A stretch of 64,000 nt of DNA, taken from NCBI RefSeq assembly GCF_031822435.1, contig NZ_JAVQLW010000001.1:2179501-2243500 (forward strand), read 5' to 3'. This document shows, in pieces, positions 27,523 to 36,901 of the stretch. Origin of the DNA: Paracoccus sp. MBLB3053 (GTDB lineage Bacteria; Pseudomonadota; Alphaproteobacteria; Rhodobacterales; Rhodobacteraceae). The position numbers and the translations under genes were made by a program. Under the pieces are notes generated by a model. That model ran no database searches. It was not told where the DNA came from and saw only the letters and a program-made list of their open reading frames with translations. Positions within the stretch are counted from its first letter, which is position 1; each line of letters opens with the position of its first letter.

Positions 27523-28745
27523 GATGGGCTTGGGCTTTGCTTCTGGTGATGCTGGCCCTGCCGAGCCTTGCGCAGGAAAGATCGGCGATGGCGCGGGTCG
27601 ATCTGGCTGGATCCTCGCTGACTGCCGAGGGCAGGGACAAGGGCAAGCCGCGACCGCTTGAACTGCGGCTTGGGCTCAGCGGCCCGGTTCCCTACCGGGT
27701 CTATTTCCTGGACGGTCCGCCGCGACTGGTGATCGATTTCCGCGAGGTGGATTTCTCCGCCGCCGATGCAGATGCGCTTGCCGGGCGTAGCCTGGTGCCG
27801 GCCCTTCGCTGGGGCCGGTTCCGGCCCGGCTGGTCTCGCCTGGTGATGGAGCTTCCCGGCCCCTATGCGTTGCGGCTGGCGGTCCAGAATGGCCTGCAGG
27901 GCGGTGCGGCCGGCGCCCAGGTCATGCTTCGCCTCGAACCGGTGCCTCAGGCCGAGTTTCGATCCCGCGGCAATGCGCTATCGGCGCTGTGGGATCTGCC
28001 CGAGCCTTCGCTTCCAGCGATGTCCGCGACACCACGGCAAAATCAGGTTCTGCGCGTCGCGCTGGACCCTGGCCATGGCGGTCATGATCCCGGCGCCGAG
28101 GTCGGGGCGATCCGGGAATCGGCGGTGCTCCTGAGCTTTGCGCGCGAGCTCTCCGAGGTTCTGACCCGCGCAGGCTATGACGTGGTGCAAACCCGAAACG
28201 ACGACAGTTTCGTTGGGCTGGAGCAGCGCATGACGATTGCCCGCGCGGCCCAGGCCGATCTTTTCATCTCGCTTCACGCAGATGCCTTGCCCGAGGGGCA
28301 GGCGGCTGGGCTTTCCATCCACGTCTGGAACCCGGATTCGGATGACCGCGCCGCCCGCCAGCTCGCGGCGCGGCACGATCGCTCGGATCTGGTCACCGGG
28401 CTTGATCTGCAGGGAACCGACGACCAGGTCGCGGCCGTCCTGATGGATCTGGCGCGGCAGCAGACGCAGCCCCGATCCGAAGCCTTCGCGAAATTCCTGC
28501 TTGCGGAACTGACCCGTGCGAAAGTGCCCATGCATGCCCGCCCTGTCCAGGGTGCGGCGTTTTCGGTGCTCAAATCGCCGGACATACCTTCCGTCCTGAT
28601 CGAATTGGGTTTTCTGACCGATCCGAGGGACCGGGCAAACCTTTTCAACCCTGAATGGCGGCAAAGCACCTCGAACGCCATTGCGGCTGCGATCGCGGCC
28701 TGGTCGCAGGATGATGCCGTAAGGGCAGGGCTTTCGCGGCGTTAA
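27519..28745 (+). CDS. N-acetylmuramoyl-L-alanine amidase (AmiC type)
   Basis: A 408-aa zinc amidase that splits peptide stems from peptidoglycan during daughter-cell separation. Signal peptide MRWAWALLLVMLALPSLAQ; an AMIN domain at about 25-145 for septal targeting; then an Amidase_3 domain with zinc ligands in LDPGHGGHDPGA (His), IRESAVLLSF (Glu) and FISLHADAL (His), and the catalytic Glu in VLIELGFLTDPRD. The insertion around QLAARHDRSDLVTGLD resembles the autoinhibitory helix region relieved by EnvC-like activators. PBP1A lies next. Confidence 0.93.
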   Translation: MRWAWALLLVMLALPSLAQERSAMARVDLAGSSLTAEGRDKGKPRPLELRLGLSGPVPYRVYFLDGPPRLVIDFREVDFSAADADALAGRSLVPALRWGRFRPGWSRLVMELPGPYALRLAVQNGLQGGAAGAQVMLRLEPVPQAEFRSRGNALSALWDLPEPSLPAMSATPRQNQVLRVALDPGHGGHDPGAEVGAIRESAVLLSFARELSEVLTRAGYDVVQTRNDDSFVGLEQRMTIARAAQADLFISLHADALPEGQAAGLSIHVWNPDSDDRAARQLAARHDRSDLVTGLDLQGTDDQVAAVLMDLARQQTQPRSEAFAKFLLAELTRAKVPMHARPVQGAAFSVLKSPDIPSVLIELGFLTDPRDRANLFNPEWRQSTSNAIAAAIAAWSQDDAVRAGLSRR

Positions 28746-28759
28746 GCGTCAAGGTTGTT

Positions 28760-28788
28760 TTGACCTTGTTGCAGCCAGCGTCTATAAA
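28760..28788 (+). promoter_or_regulatory. Sigma-70-type promoter of the PBP1A gene
   Basis: TTGACC (28760-28765), a 17-base spacer and TATAAA (28783-28788) give a near-consensus promoter 20 bases before the ATG at 28808. A short inverted repeat (CAAGGT/ACCTTG, 28750-28768) overlaps the -35 box and could be a weak operator or the end of the amidase transcript. Confidence 0.6.
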
Positions 28789-28807
28789 TTCCGGAAACCC
28801 CTGAGGC

Positions 28808-31360
28808 ATGGTCACCTTGTTGCGCTTTGTCCTTTCATTCTTCGGCGCGATTTTTGCCTGGATCGTCACCGCGATCGTGTTCGTGGCGCTGACCCTTGGG
28901 GCCGTGTTGTGGATGTATTCCCGCGATCTGCCCAGCCACGAGCAATTGGCGCAGTACTCGCCCAAGACAATCAGCCGCGTCTATTCCAGTGAAGGCAAGC
29001 TGATCGACGAATTCGCCGAGGAAAGGCGGATCTTCGTTCCGATCGACGAAATCCCGGATCTTGTGAAACAGGCGTTCGTCAGCGCCGAAGACAAGAATTT
29101 CTATCACCATCATGGGTTTGATCCCCGCGGCATGGCGGGCGCGATGGTCGAGGCGATCGCCTCGCGCGGGCAGAGCGTGCGCGGCGCGTCTACGATCACC
29201 CAGCAGGTGATGAAAAACTTCCTGCTTTCCTCTGATCGCAGCATCGAGCGCAAGATCAAGGAATTGATACTGGCGACCCGGCTGGAACAGACGCTGTCCA
29301 AGGACCAGATCCTGGAACTTTACCTGAACGAGATCTTCCTGGGGCAGAACAGTTTCGGTGTGGCCGCCGCCGCGCAGACCTATTTCAACAAATCGCTCAC
29401 ACATCTTGCCCCGCACGAGGCGGCCACCCTGGCCGCGATGCCCCAGGCGCCCGGGCGCTATCACCCTGTGCGCGCCAAGGCGCGCGTCACCGAGCGGCGC
29501 AACTATGTCCTGCGCGAGATGTGGCAAAACGGCTACATCACCGAGGCAGGCTACCGGTCCGAAGCAGAGCTGCCTCTGAAATCCGTCCAGAATGGCGATT
29601 TTCCATCCTTTCAGCGACAATTGCCCCCGCGGGACTATTTCAGCGACGAGATCCGGCGGCAGCTTTCGCGGGAATTCGGTGAAGATGAATTCTTCGGTGG
29701 CGGTCTTGCGATCCGGGCCACGGTCGAGCCCGATCTGCAAAAGATCGCAGCGCGCGCGCTGCAGCGCGCGCTTGAGAAATTCGATCGTTCCCGCAGCATC
29801 TGGCGCGGCACGCGCGTCAGCATTTCGCCCGAGAAGTTGACGACCGAAGACGATTGGCGTGCGGCCCTTGGGGAAACGAGAGTCCCGCGTGACATTCCCG
29901 ACTGGTATCCGGCGGTCGTGCTGTCACTCGGCGACAGCGACGCGACCATCGGCATCGAGGATATCGAGGAAACCGCGACGATACCTGCCAAGGACGTCCA
30001 ATGGGCACGAAAGCGTCTGTCGAATGGCCGGCTTGCGGACAAGGCCCGGGTGGCCTCGGACCTGCTTGAAATCGGCGATGTCGTGCTGGTCCGGCGCATG
30101 ACCGACGATTCCAGCGGGGCCTTCATCCGATGGACCCTGCGCCAGGTTCCCGAGGTCGAAGGGGCCTTCATGGCCATGGACGTGAACAACGGCCGGGTCA
30201 TGGCGATGCAGGGCGGCTTTTCGTATCAAAGCTCGGTCTTCAACCGGGCGACGCAGGCGCAGCGTCAGCCGGGGTCCAGCTTCAAGCCCTTTGTCTATGC
30301 AGCGGCGCTGGATAGCGGTTTCTCTCCGGCCACGATCGTCGTCGACGAGCCGATCACGGTGAACACGCCAGAAGGCCTGTGGACGCCCCAGAACGCCTCG
30401 GGGCGGTATTACGGTCCGGCGCCGATGCGCACCGGGATCGAACAGTCGCGCAACCTCATGACGATCCGCATCGCGCGGGATATCGGGATGGATACGGTTG
30501 CGAAATATGCCGAAAAATTCGGGGTTTATGACCGGCTTTCGCATTTCCTCGCCAATAGCCTCGGGTCTCAGGAGACGACGCTTTTCAAGATGGTCGCGGC
30601 CTATGCGATGTTCGCCAATGGCGGCGAGCGGGTCGAGCCCACGCTGGTTGACCGTGTGCAGGACCGGCGTGGACGCACCGTCTATCGCCATGATCGGCGC
30701 GATTGCGTGACCTGCGGCCAGGCGACGCTTCCTCCCGGCGCCGCCCCGACAATCGTGAGCAACCGCGAACGCGTGATGGATGCCATTACCGCCTACCAGT
30801 TGACCTCGATGATGGAGGGCGTGGTCAAGCGCGGTTCGGGGCGAGGGGTAAACCTGCCCGTGCCCGTGGCCGGAAAGACCGGCACGACCAACGATGCCAA
30901 GGACGTCTGGTTCATCGGCTTCACCTCGAACATCGTCGCAGGATGCTATCTGGGCTATGACCAGCCGCGCACGTTGGGCGAAGGGGCTTATGGCGGAACG
31001 CTTTGCGTGCCCGTCTTCAACGAGTTCATGAAGGAAGTCGTCAAGGAATATGGCGGTACCGAATTCAAGGTTCCGCCGGGCGGCCATTTCGTCAATATCG
31101 ATCGATTCACTGGGGCGCTGCTGGGACCGAACGCCAAGGGTGACAATGTGATCGCCGAGTATTTCCGGGATGGCCAGGACATGAGCGTCGGCATGGCGCT
31201 GGTGGACGGCGGCTTCGAACGGGCCGACCCCACCACCTTGCCGCTTTATACCCAGGGAGGTCGCGACGCCGGTCGGGCTGTCACGACTTCGACGGGACGA
31301 AAGAAGGTCATTCCGAAAAAGGCCGATTTCGGCACGCTTTCATCGGGCGGGCTCTACTGA
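28808..31360 (+). CDS. mrcA: Class A penicillin-binding protein 1A
   Basis: An 850-aa bifunctional peptidoglycan synthase. One N-terminal membrane helix (about 10-37) is followed by the glycosyltransferase domain with SAEDKNFYHHHGFDPRG (catalytic Glu), RGASTITQQVMKN and LNEIFLGQNSFG, an OB-like insertion (about 320-440), and the transpeptidase domain with the SxxK nucleophile in GSSFKPFVYA, SxN in EQSRNLMTI and KTGTT. The C-terminal tail is Lys/Arg-rich. It is the expected partner of the LpoA-like lipoprotein at 5.6-6.8 kb. A near-consensus promoter lies directly upstream. Confidence 0.95.
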   Translation: MVTLLRFVLSFFGAIFAWIVTAIVFVALTLGAVLWMYSRDLPSHEQLAQYSPKTISRVYSSEGKLIDEFAEERRIFVPIDEIPDLVKQAFVSAEDKNFYHHHGFDPRGMAGAMVEAIASRGQSVRGASTITQQVMKNFLLSSDRSIERKIKELILATRLEQTLSKDQILELYLNEIFLGQNSFGVAAAAQTYFNKSLTHLAPHEAATLAAMPQAPGRYHPVRAKARVTERRNYVLREMWQNGYITEAGYRSEAELPLKSVQNGDFPSFQRQLPPRDYFSDEIRRQLSREFGEDEFFGGGLAIRATVEPDLQKIAARALQRALEKFDRSRSIWRGTRVSISPEKLTTEDDWRAALGETRVPRDIPDWYPAVVLSLGDSDATIGIEDIEETATIPAKDVQWARKRLSNGRLADKARVASDLLEIGDVVLVRRMTDDSSGAFIRWTLRQVPEVEGAFMAMDVNNGRVMAMQGGFSYQSSVFNRATQAQRQPGSSFKPFVYAAALDSGFSPATIVVDEPITVNTPEGLWTPQNASGRYYGPAPMRTGIEQSRNLMTIRIARDIGMDTVAKYAEKFGVYDRLSHFLANSLGSQETTLFKMVAAYAMFANGGERVEPTLVDRVQDRRGRTVYRHDRRDCVTCGQATLPPGAAPTIVSNRERVMDAITAYQLTSMMEGVVKRGSGRGVNLPVPVAGKTGTTNDAKDVWFIGFTSNIVAGCYLGYDQPRTLGEGAYGGTLCVPVFNEFMKEVVKEYGGTEFKVPPGGHFVNIDRFTGALLGPNAKGDNVIAEYFRDGQDMSVGMALVDGGFERADPTTLPLYTQGGRDAGRAVTTSTGRKKVIPKKADFGTLSSGGLY

Positions 31361-31454
31361 ACGCAGGATTTCGGGCCGGGCGCTTGCGACCGGCTCGCCC
31401 TCGCGCTATCTGTCTTGCCCTGATCCGTAGTTCGTGACCCGAAAGAGAGTGCCC

Positions 31455-32582
31455 ATGCGCGCCGAAACCCAAGCCACCATCGATGCGATCCGCAAATCGC
31501 TGAAGCTGCTCGGTCAGCGCATGGACTGGGAAACCGCGCCGCATCGGCTGGAAGAACTGAACGCCATGATCGAGGCGGGCGATATCTGGTCCGACCCCGC
31601 GCGCGCGCAAAAGCTCATGCGCGACCGCCAGATGCTGAGCGACGCGGTCGAAACCTATCGCAGGATCGAATCCGGCGTGAAGGACAATGTCGACCTGATC
31701 GAACTGGGCGAACTTGAAGGTGACGACGAGATCGTCGCAGATGCCGAAGGCTCGCTGAAGGAGCTTGCCGAGCTTTCGGCCCAGAAGGAGCTGGAGGCGC
31801 TGCTGAATGGCGAGGCCGACGGCAATGACACTTTCCTTGAAATCAATGCCGGCGCGGGCGGCACCGAAAGCGCGGATTGGGCCTCGATGCTCGCGCGGAT
31901 GTATGTCCGCTGGGCCGAGAAGAAAGGCTACACCGTCGAGCTGCTCTCCGAAACCCCAGGCGAGGAAGCGGGTATACGCTCTGCCGCCTACAAGATTTCG
32001 GGTTCCAACGCCTATGGTTGGCTGAAATCGGAATCGGGCGTTCACCGCCTTGTCCGGATCTCTCCCTACGATTCGGCGGCGCGGCGGCATACGTCCTTCA
32101 GCTCGGTCTGGGTCTATCCGGTCGTCGACGACAATATCGAGATCACCGTTCCGGATAATGAAATCCGGATCGACACCTACCGGTCGTCGGGCGCGGGCGG
32201 TCAGCACGTGAACACCACCGACTCGGCGGTGCGGATCACCCACCTTCCGACCGGGATCGTCGTGACCTCCTCGGAAAAATCGCAGCACCAGAACCGTGCC
32301 AACGCCATGGCTGCCCTCAAGGCGCGCCTTTACCAGATGGAACTCGACAAGCGGAACGCCGAGATCAATGCCCAGCATGCCGCGAAGGGTGAGGCAGGTT
32401 GGGGCAACCAGATCCGCTCCTATGTCCTGCATCCCTACCAGATGGTGAAGGACCTGCGGACATCGCACGAAACGTCGGACACGCAAGGCGTTCTCGACGG
32501 CGATCTGGACGCGTTCATGGCGGCGACCCTGGCCCTTGACGTGGCGGGTAAATCGCGGGCCGAGGCTCAGTCCGAGGACTGA
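31455..32582 (+). CDS. prfB: Peptide chain release factor 2
   Basis: A 375-aa class I release factor recognising UGA and UAA. The GGQ loop is in SSGAGGQHVNTTDSA. The stop-recognition tripeptide, SPF in E. coli, reads SPY here (VRISPYDSAARRHTSF). The reading frame is continuous from ATG 31455: the programmed +1 frameshift with an early UGA that autoregulates prfB in E. coli is absent, so this control is lost, as expected in many alphaproteobacteria. The start has only a modest GAGAG ribosome site. Confidence 0.96.
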   Translation: MRAETQATIDAIRKSLKLLGQRMDWETAPHRLEELNAMIEAGDIWSDPARAQKLMRDRQMLSDAVETYRRIESGVKDNVDLIELGELEGDDEIVADAEGSLKELAELSAQKELEALLNGEADGNDTFLEINAGAGGTESADWASMLARMYVRWAEKKGYTVELLSETPGEEAGIRSAAYKISGSNAYGWLKSESGVHRLVRISPYDSAARRHTSFSSVWVYPVVDDNIEITVPDNEIRIDTYRSSGAGGQHVNTTDSAVRITHLPTGIVVTSSEKSQHQNRANAMAALKARLYQMELDKRNAEINAQHAAKGEAGWGNQIRSYVLHPYQMVKDLRTSHETSDTQGVLDGDLDAFMAATLALDVAGKSRAEAQSED

Positions 32583-32585
32583 GCC

Positions 32586-33218
32586 TTAGCGACGGGTCTC
32601 GGTCATCAGTCGCACGGCAAGTCCGGCCAGAACCGTTCCCATGAAAAGGCGTTGTGCTCGTGCCCAGCCGGGACGGCGCGCAAGGAACAGCGCCACCTGT
32701 CCGGCGCAGAGAATGATCACAGCATTCACGGCCAGGCTAATGACGATCTGGGTGAAGCCCAGCGTCATCGCTTGGCCCAGAACAGCCCCGTGAGCGGGGT
32801 CGATGAATTGTGGCAGAAGTGAAAGATAAAGCACGGCCGCCTTGGGGTTCAGCAGGTTCGTCAGAAGGCCCATGAAGAACAGCTTGCGCGGGCTGTCGGC
32901 TGGCAGGTCGCGGACCTGGAAGGCCGAGCGTCCGTTCGGGCGAAGTGCCTGCCAGGCGAGCCAGGCCAGATATAGCGCCCCGGCCATCCGCAAGGCGTCG
33001 TAGGCATAGGGCACGGCCATCACGATTGCCGTGATTCCCAGAGCCGCGCAGAGCATGTAAAAGAGAAAGCCGACCCCGACGCCGAGCAGCGATACCAGCC
33101 CGGCCCGGCTGCCCTGGCAGATCGATCGCGAAATCAGATAGATCATGTTCGGCCCTGGTGTCAGCACCATGGCAAGCGCCAGGGCAGAAAAACCAATAAG
33201 CGCGGGCCATTCCGGCAT
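32586..33218 (-). CDS. LysE/RhtB family amino-acid exporter
   Basis: A 210-aa inner-membrane protein with about six hydrophobic segments. LTPGPNMIYLISRSICQG is the family's hallmark TPGPN loop, and NLLNPKAAVLYLSLLPQFI is the second conserved block. ATG 33218 is chosen because GGAG lies seven bases upstream; the ATG six bases earlier (33224) is too close to it. Substrate (an amino acid or homoserine-lactone-like compound) cannot be told. It converges with prfB with three bases between the stops. Confidence 0.9.
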   Translation of the reverse strand: MPEWPALIGFSALALAMVLTPGPNMIYLISRSICQGSRAGLVSLLGVGVGFLFYMLCAALGITAIVMAVPYAYDALRMAGALYLAWLAWQALRPNGRSAFQVRDLPADSPRKLFFMGLLTNLLNPKAAVLYLSLLPQFIDPAHGAVLGQAMTLGFTQIVISLAVNAVIILCAGQVALFLARRPGWARAQRLFMGTVLAGLAVRLMTETRR

Positions 33219-33331
33219 CGACATTCTCCGTTTCTCGCAGAGCCATCTTCCGGGTGCCACGCAGGGAACGCAAGCCTTACATGCTGCGTTGCAGCGTGAT
33301 ATGCTGCGAGTGCGAACGGGGTGAAACTGTC

Positions 33332-34381
33332 ATGGCCGTCAGACGCATAAATCTGGCACTGCAAGGGGGTGGCGCGCATGGCGCATTCGCTTGGGGGGTG
33401 CTTGAGAGGCTGTTGCAGGAAGACAGCATTGAAATTTCCGGTATCAGCGGAACCTCTGCTGGCGCCTTGAACGGCGCTGCTCTGGCCGCAGGGTTGTCAT
33501 GCGGCCCCGGCCGTCGGGGACGGCAGGCCGCCCTGGAAAATCTGGCCCATGTTTGGTCGCATGTCAGCCAGATCAGCGACAATCGCATGGTGCGCTGGGT
33601 TCATTCGCTTTTCCCGGCTCCGCGCGCATTGCAGCGCCTGACCGAGCTCGTCTCGCCCATCGCCTGGATGGAGGGGGTGACACGGATCTTCAGCCCTTAT
33701 GATTGCGGGCCATTCTACAGCAATCCGCTTGCAGCAATATTGCGTGAAATGCCCCATCCGAAACTCGGGCTGGAGCGCGGGCCGCGCTTTTTCGTCTCGG
33801 CCACGAATGTCCGGACCGGACGCATCCGGGTGTTCAGTGGCCCCGAGGTGACGGTCGAGGCCATTCTTGCTTCGGCCTGCCTGCCAAGCCTGTTTCGGGC
33901 AATCGAGATCCACGACCCTGCTACCGGGCGCAACGAAGCCTATTGGGATGGCGGATATTCCGGCAATCCGGCGCTTTTTCCACTGTTCGCGCCGGACCTT
34001 CCGCGCGACGTGGTCATCGTCAACATCAACCCGATGCTGCGCGATTCCGTCCCGAAATCGCCGGTGGAGATCCAGGACCGTATCAACGAAATCAGCTTCA
34101 ACGCCTCGTTGATCAGGGAGCTGCGCGCGATCAACTTCGTCAAGCGCCTGCATGAGGAAGATCGCCTGACCGGACGACCTATGAAGAACGTGCTGATCCA
34201 CATGATCATGGACGATTTCGTGATGACCTCGCTTAGCGCCGGAACGAAGCTGGTGCCGGAGCCGGGGCTTCTTGGAACGCTGCGCGAGGCAGGGCGCGGC
34301 GCGGCCGAAAGGTTCATGGAATATCACGCGGGTAATCTGGGCGCGCGGGATTCGGTAAACCTTCCGGCACTGTTCGCCTAA
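33332..34381 (+). CDS. Patatin-like phospholipase
   Basis: A 349-aa lipid acyl hydrolase with a Ser-Asp dyad: oxyanion loop LQGGGAHGAFAWG, nucleophile elbow GISGTSAGAL and the catalytic aspartate in WDGGYSGNP. No signal peptide, so presumably cytosolic or membrane-associated, acting on phospholipids or storage lipids. The ATG at 33332 directly precedes the patatin domain. It overlaps the end of psuG by four bases in convergent orientation. Confidence 0.9.
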   Translation: MAVRRINLALQGGGAHGAFAWGVLERLLQEDSIEISGISGTSAGALNGAALAAGLSCGPGRRGRQAALENLAHVWSHVSQISDNRMVRWVHSLFPAPRALQRLTELVSPIAWMEGVTRIFSPYDCGPFYSNPLAAILREMPHPKLGLERGPRFFVSATNVRTGRIRVFSGPEVTVEAILASACLPSLFRAIEIHDPATGRNEAYWDGGYSGNPALFPLFAPDLPRDVVIVNINPMLRDSVPKSPVEIQDRINEISFNASLIRELRAINFVKRLHEEDRLTGRPMKNVLIHMIMDDFVMTSLSAGTKLVPEPGLLGTLREAGRGAAERFMEYHAGNLGARDSVNLPALFA

Positions 34382-35289
34382 ACCATTGCCGCCGCGATCC
34401 TTGCCGCCAGGCGGGCATTGTTGAGGACCAGCGCGATATTGGCCTCGAGCGAACGCCCTTCGGTCAGTTCGAAGATGCGCTGCAGCAGGAATGGCGTGAC
34501 CGACTTTGCGGCAATGCCTTGTTCCGCGGCCTCTGCCAGCGCCTTTTCGACGACGGGGATCATAACCGATCGTGGGATTTCATCGCGTTCCGGGATGGGG
34601 TTCACCACAAGCTGACCGCCTTCTAGGCCAAGCTTGGCACGGATGCCGGCTGCCGCAGCGATCTGGGCCGGATCGTCGATCCGCAGCGGCGCGGCCAAGC
34701 CAGAATCCCGTGACCAGAAGGCGGGAAGCTGATCCTGTCCGACCGCGATCACCGGAACCCCCAGCGTTTCAAGCACTTCAAGCGTCTTCGGCAGGTCGAG
34801 GATCGCCTTTGCACCGGCGGCAACGACGGTGACGGGCGTGCGCGACAGCTCCTGAAGGTCGGCCGAAATGTCGAAGCTGAGCTCGGCACCCCGATGAACG
34901 CCGCCAATGCCGCCGGTCGCAAAGACATGGATGCCGGCCATATGTGCGCAGATCATCGTTGCTGCGACGGTCGTCGCCCCGGTTTTGCCAAGGGCCAGGC
35001 AGACGGCCAGATCGGCCCGCGACAGCTTCATGACCTCGGCACCTGGCGTCGAAGCCAATCCTTCCAGGCTCGTATCATCAAGACCGATATGAATGCGCCC
35101 GCCCATGACCGCGATCGTCGCGGGAACAGCTCCGCCATCGCGGACCGTCGCCTCGACCTTGCGGGCGACCTCGAGGTTCTGGGGATAGGGCATGCCATGC
35201 GTGATGATCGTCGATTCCAGCGCGACGACAGGCTTGCCTGCGGCCAGTGCGGCCTCGACTTCGGGTGCAAAGACCATGAGGTCCTTCAT
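34378..35289 (-). CDS. psuG: Pseudouridine-5'-phosphate glycosidase
   Basis: A 303-aa enzyme (indigoidine synthase A-like family) that splits pseudouridine 5'-phosphate into uracil and ribose 5-phosphate. VVALESTIITHGMPYP, TVAATMICAHMAGI and FATGGIGGVHRGAE, and NPIPERDEIP are the family's conserved blocks. The ATG at 35289 has AAAGGA upstream and overlaps the psuK stop (ATGA). With psuK it forms a complete pathway for salvaging pseudouridine from RNA turnover. Confidence 0.94.
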   Translation of the reverse strand: MKDLMVFAPEVEAALAAGKPVVALESTIITHGMPYPQNLEVARKVEATVRDGGAVPATIAVMGGRIHIGLDDTSLEGLASTPGAEVMKLSRADLAVCLALGKTGATTVAATMICAHMAGIHVFATGGIGGVHRGAELSFDISADLQELSRTPVTVVAAGAKAILDLPKTLEVLETLGVPVIAVGQDQLPAFWSRDSGLAAPLRIDDPAQIAAAAGIRAKLGLEGGQLVVNPIPERDEIPRSVMIPVVEKALAEAAEQGIAAKSVTPFLLQRIFELTEGRSLEANIALVLNNARLAARIAAAMV

Positions 35290-36197
35290 GCAATGTCCTT
35301 TCGGGTAACGGGATGCGCGGTAATATGTTTGGTGGCGGCCTGGATCGCCTGATCCAGCGCCTGTTCGCGCGACGCGCCAGCGAGTTCGGCGGCGAGATGG
35401 GTGGCAAGGAACGCGTCTCCCGCGCCGGTCACATGGCGCGCCTCGACACATGGCGGGGTCTGGATGATGGTCGGCAGACCGCGCGCGGCTTCGGCGGCAG
35501 AGCGCGGGCCATCGGTCACGAGAACGCGTGCGGCCCCCAGTGCGGCAATCGCTTCGGCAGCTTCAATGGCCCCATCAAGGGGGCGGCCGGCCAGGGCTTC
35601 GGCCTCAGCCAGATTGATGTGGAAGATGGCATTGGGGTGGTTCAGCAACGGCACCAGACGCTCGGCCTTGTCCGGGCTGGCCGGAACGATGCGCAAAAAT
35701 GCGCGGGACAGGAAGGGCGCCTCGGCCATGATCGCAAGCGTGTCCTGCGTAAGGTTCCCATCGACGACAAGCGTTCCTTCCCAGGGCACGACCGAACTGC
35801 CAAGCGTTCCGTTTTCCAGCGGCGACAGGATTGCCGTGCCGGCGGCTTCCAGCCCATGGGCATCTGCGATGGCGGCGAAAAGCCCGTCCGGGGTTTCGAT
35901 CGCCATGTAAAGGTCGGTCGGCTTCGGCCCGTCACGCCAAAGCCAGTCGGTCGCGACGCCCAGCCTGTGGGTTTCCGTGATCAGGCCTTCTCCCGGTCCG
36001 TCCCTTGCGACGGCCGACAGGATCGCCGGCGCCAGACCATGACGAGCAAGTGCCACCGCAACATTCAGCGCAACGCCCCCCGGGCGCTGGTGGATAAGCC
36101 CCGCGACGTCTTCGCCTGGCTTCAAACGGACAGGACTGTGCCCGATGACGTCCCAAAGCATGGCGCCGACGCAGATGATACCGGGTTTCTCGGTCAT
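35286..36197 (-). CDS. psuK: Pseudouridine kinase, PfkB family
   Basis: A 303-aa sugar/nucleoside kinase. RPGGVALNVAVALARHG is the PfkB N-terminal signature and VTGAGDAFLATHLA the C-terminal signature with the catalytic Asp. Coupling to psuG by ATGA argues for pseudouridine as the substrate, since many PfkB kinases look alike. No transporter is adjacent, so the substrate probably comes from inside the cell. Confidence 0.88.
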   Translation of the reverse strand: MTEKPGIICVGAMLWDVIGHSPVRLKPGEDVAGLIHQRPGGVALNVAVALARHGLAPAILSAVARDGPGEGLITETHRLGVATDWLWRDGPKPTDLYMAIETPDGLFAAIADAHGLEAAGTAILSPLENGTLGSSVVPWEGTLVVDGNLTQDTLAIMAEAPFLSRAFLRIVPASPDKAERLVPLLNHPNAIFHINLAEAEALAGRPLDGAIEAAEAIAALGAARVLVTDGPRSAAEAARGLPTIIQTPPCVEARHVTGAGDAFLATHLAAELAGASREQALDQAIQAATKHITAHPVTRKDIA

Positions 36198-36403
36198 GAC
36201 ACGCTTTCATGGCAGCAAGGGGGGCAGCGGTGGAGCATGGAAAGACCACGTGAAATATCGATCATCTCGGCGCATTTACCACGCTACCTTCGCAACTGGC
36301 AGTATTCATTCGCCGCAAATGCTCTGCAAGTCGGATCTGGCAACCGGACCATAGGCAAAACTTGGCCATGGGGTCGCAAGACGCAGATGTGCAGCCGGCA
36401 GCA

Positions 36404-36428
36404 GGAACGATCGGCGATCAACTGCGTT
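36404..36428 (+). promoter_or_regulatory. EcfG-like (general stress response) promoter
   Basis: GGAAC (36404-36408), 16 bases, CGTT (36425-36428), 42 bases before the YqjD-like start. This equals the published alphaproteobacterial EcfG consensus GGAAC-N16/17-CGTT. EcfG is not universal in Rhodobacteraceae, so its use here is unproven. The remaining part of the 36198-36469 gap shows no gene. Confidence 0.55.
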
Positions 36429-36469
36429 GGTAATGCGAAACAGGCACTTCATTCCGAAAGGACAGAATC

Positions 36470-36895
36470 ATGGCTCATCATGATCCGAAAGACGAACTGA
36501 AAGCCGAAGCCCGACGCACGGCTAACGAAGTTGGGCGCGAAGCACGCCGCGCGGCTGACGATGCCGAGGAAGCTCTTGAAGACGCGAAGAACCGTGGCGG
36601 AGAAATCCTTGAATCCCTTCGCGAGAAGGGCTCGGAATTCGTCGATGCCGCGACGAAGCAGGGGTCGGACTACTATGAATCGGCCCGCAGCAAGGGCCGG
36701 GAATATGCCGGGCAGGCCCGCGATGAGGCCCGGCGTCTTTATCGCGAAGGTGAGCGCCGCGCGGGAGAAGTGGGCGCCTATGCCGAGGACTATTACGATG
36801 ACGTGGCGGCCATGGTCCGTCGCAACCCCGGCCAGGCGCTTGGTATCGCTGCGGGCGTCGGTTTCCTGCTTGGCCTGATCCTTTCACGCCGCTGA
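36470..36895 (+). CDS. DUF883 (YqjD/ElaB-like) membrane-anchored protein
   Basis: A 141-aa protein: a long charged, Ala-rich helical stretch (about 1-118, EARRTANEVGREARRAADDA) and a single C-terminal membrane anchor (ALGIAAGVGFLLGLILSRR). This is the layout of YqjD/ElaB, C-tail-anchored inner-membrane proteins that bind ribosomes in stationary phase in E. coli. Ribosome binding here is inference. It heads a two-gene unit with a YqjE-like gene six bases downstream and is preceded by an EcfG-like promoter. Confidence 0.85.
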   Translation: MAHHDPKDELKAEARRTANEVGREARRAADDAEEALEDAKNRGGEILESLREKGSEFVDAATKQGSDYYESARSKGREYAGQARDEARRLYREGERRAGEVGAYAEDYYDDVAAMVRRNPGQALGIAAGVGFLLGLILSRR

Positions 36896-36901
36896 TCGAG
36901 C

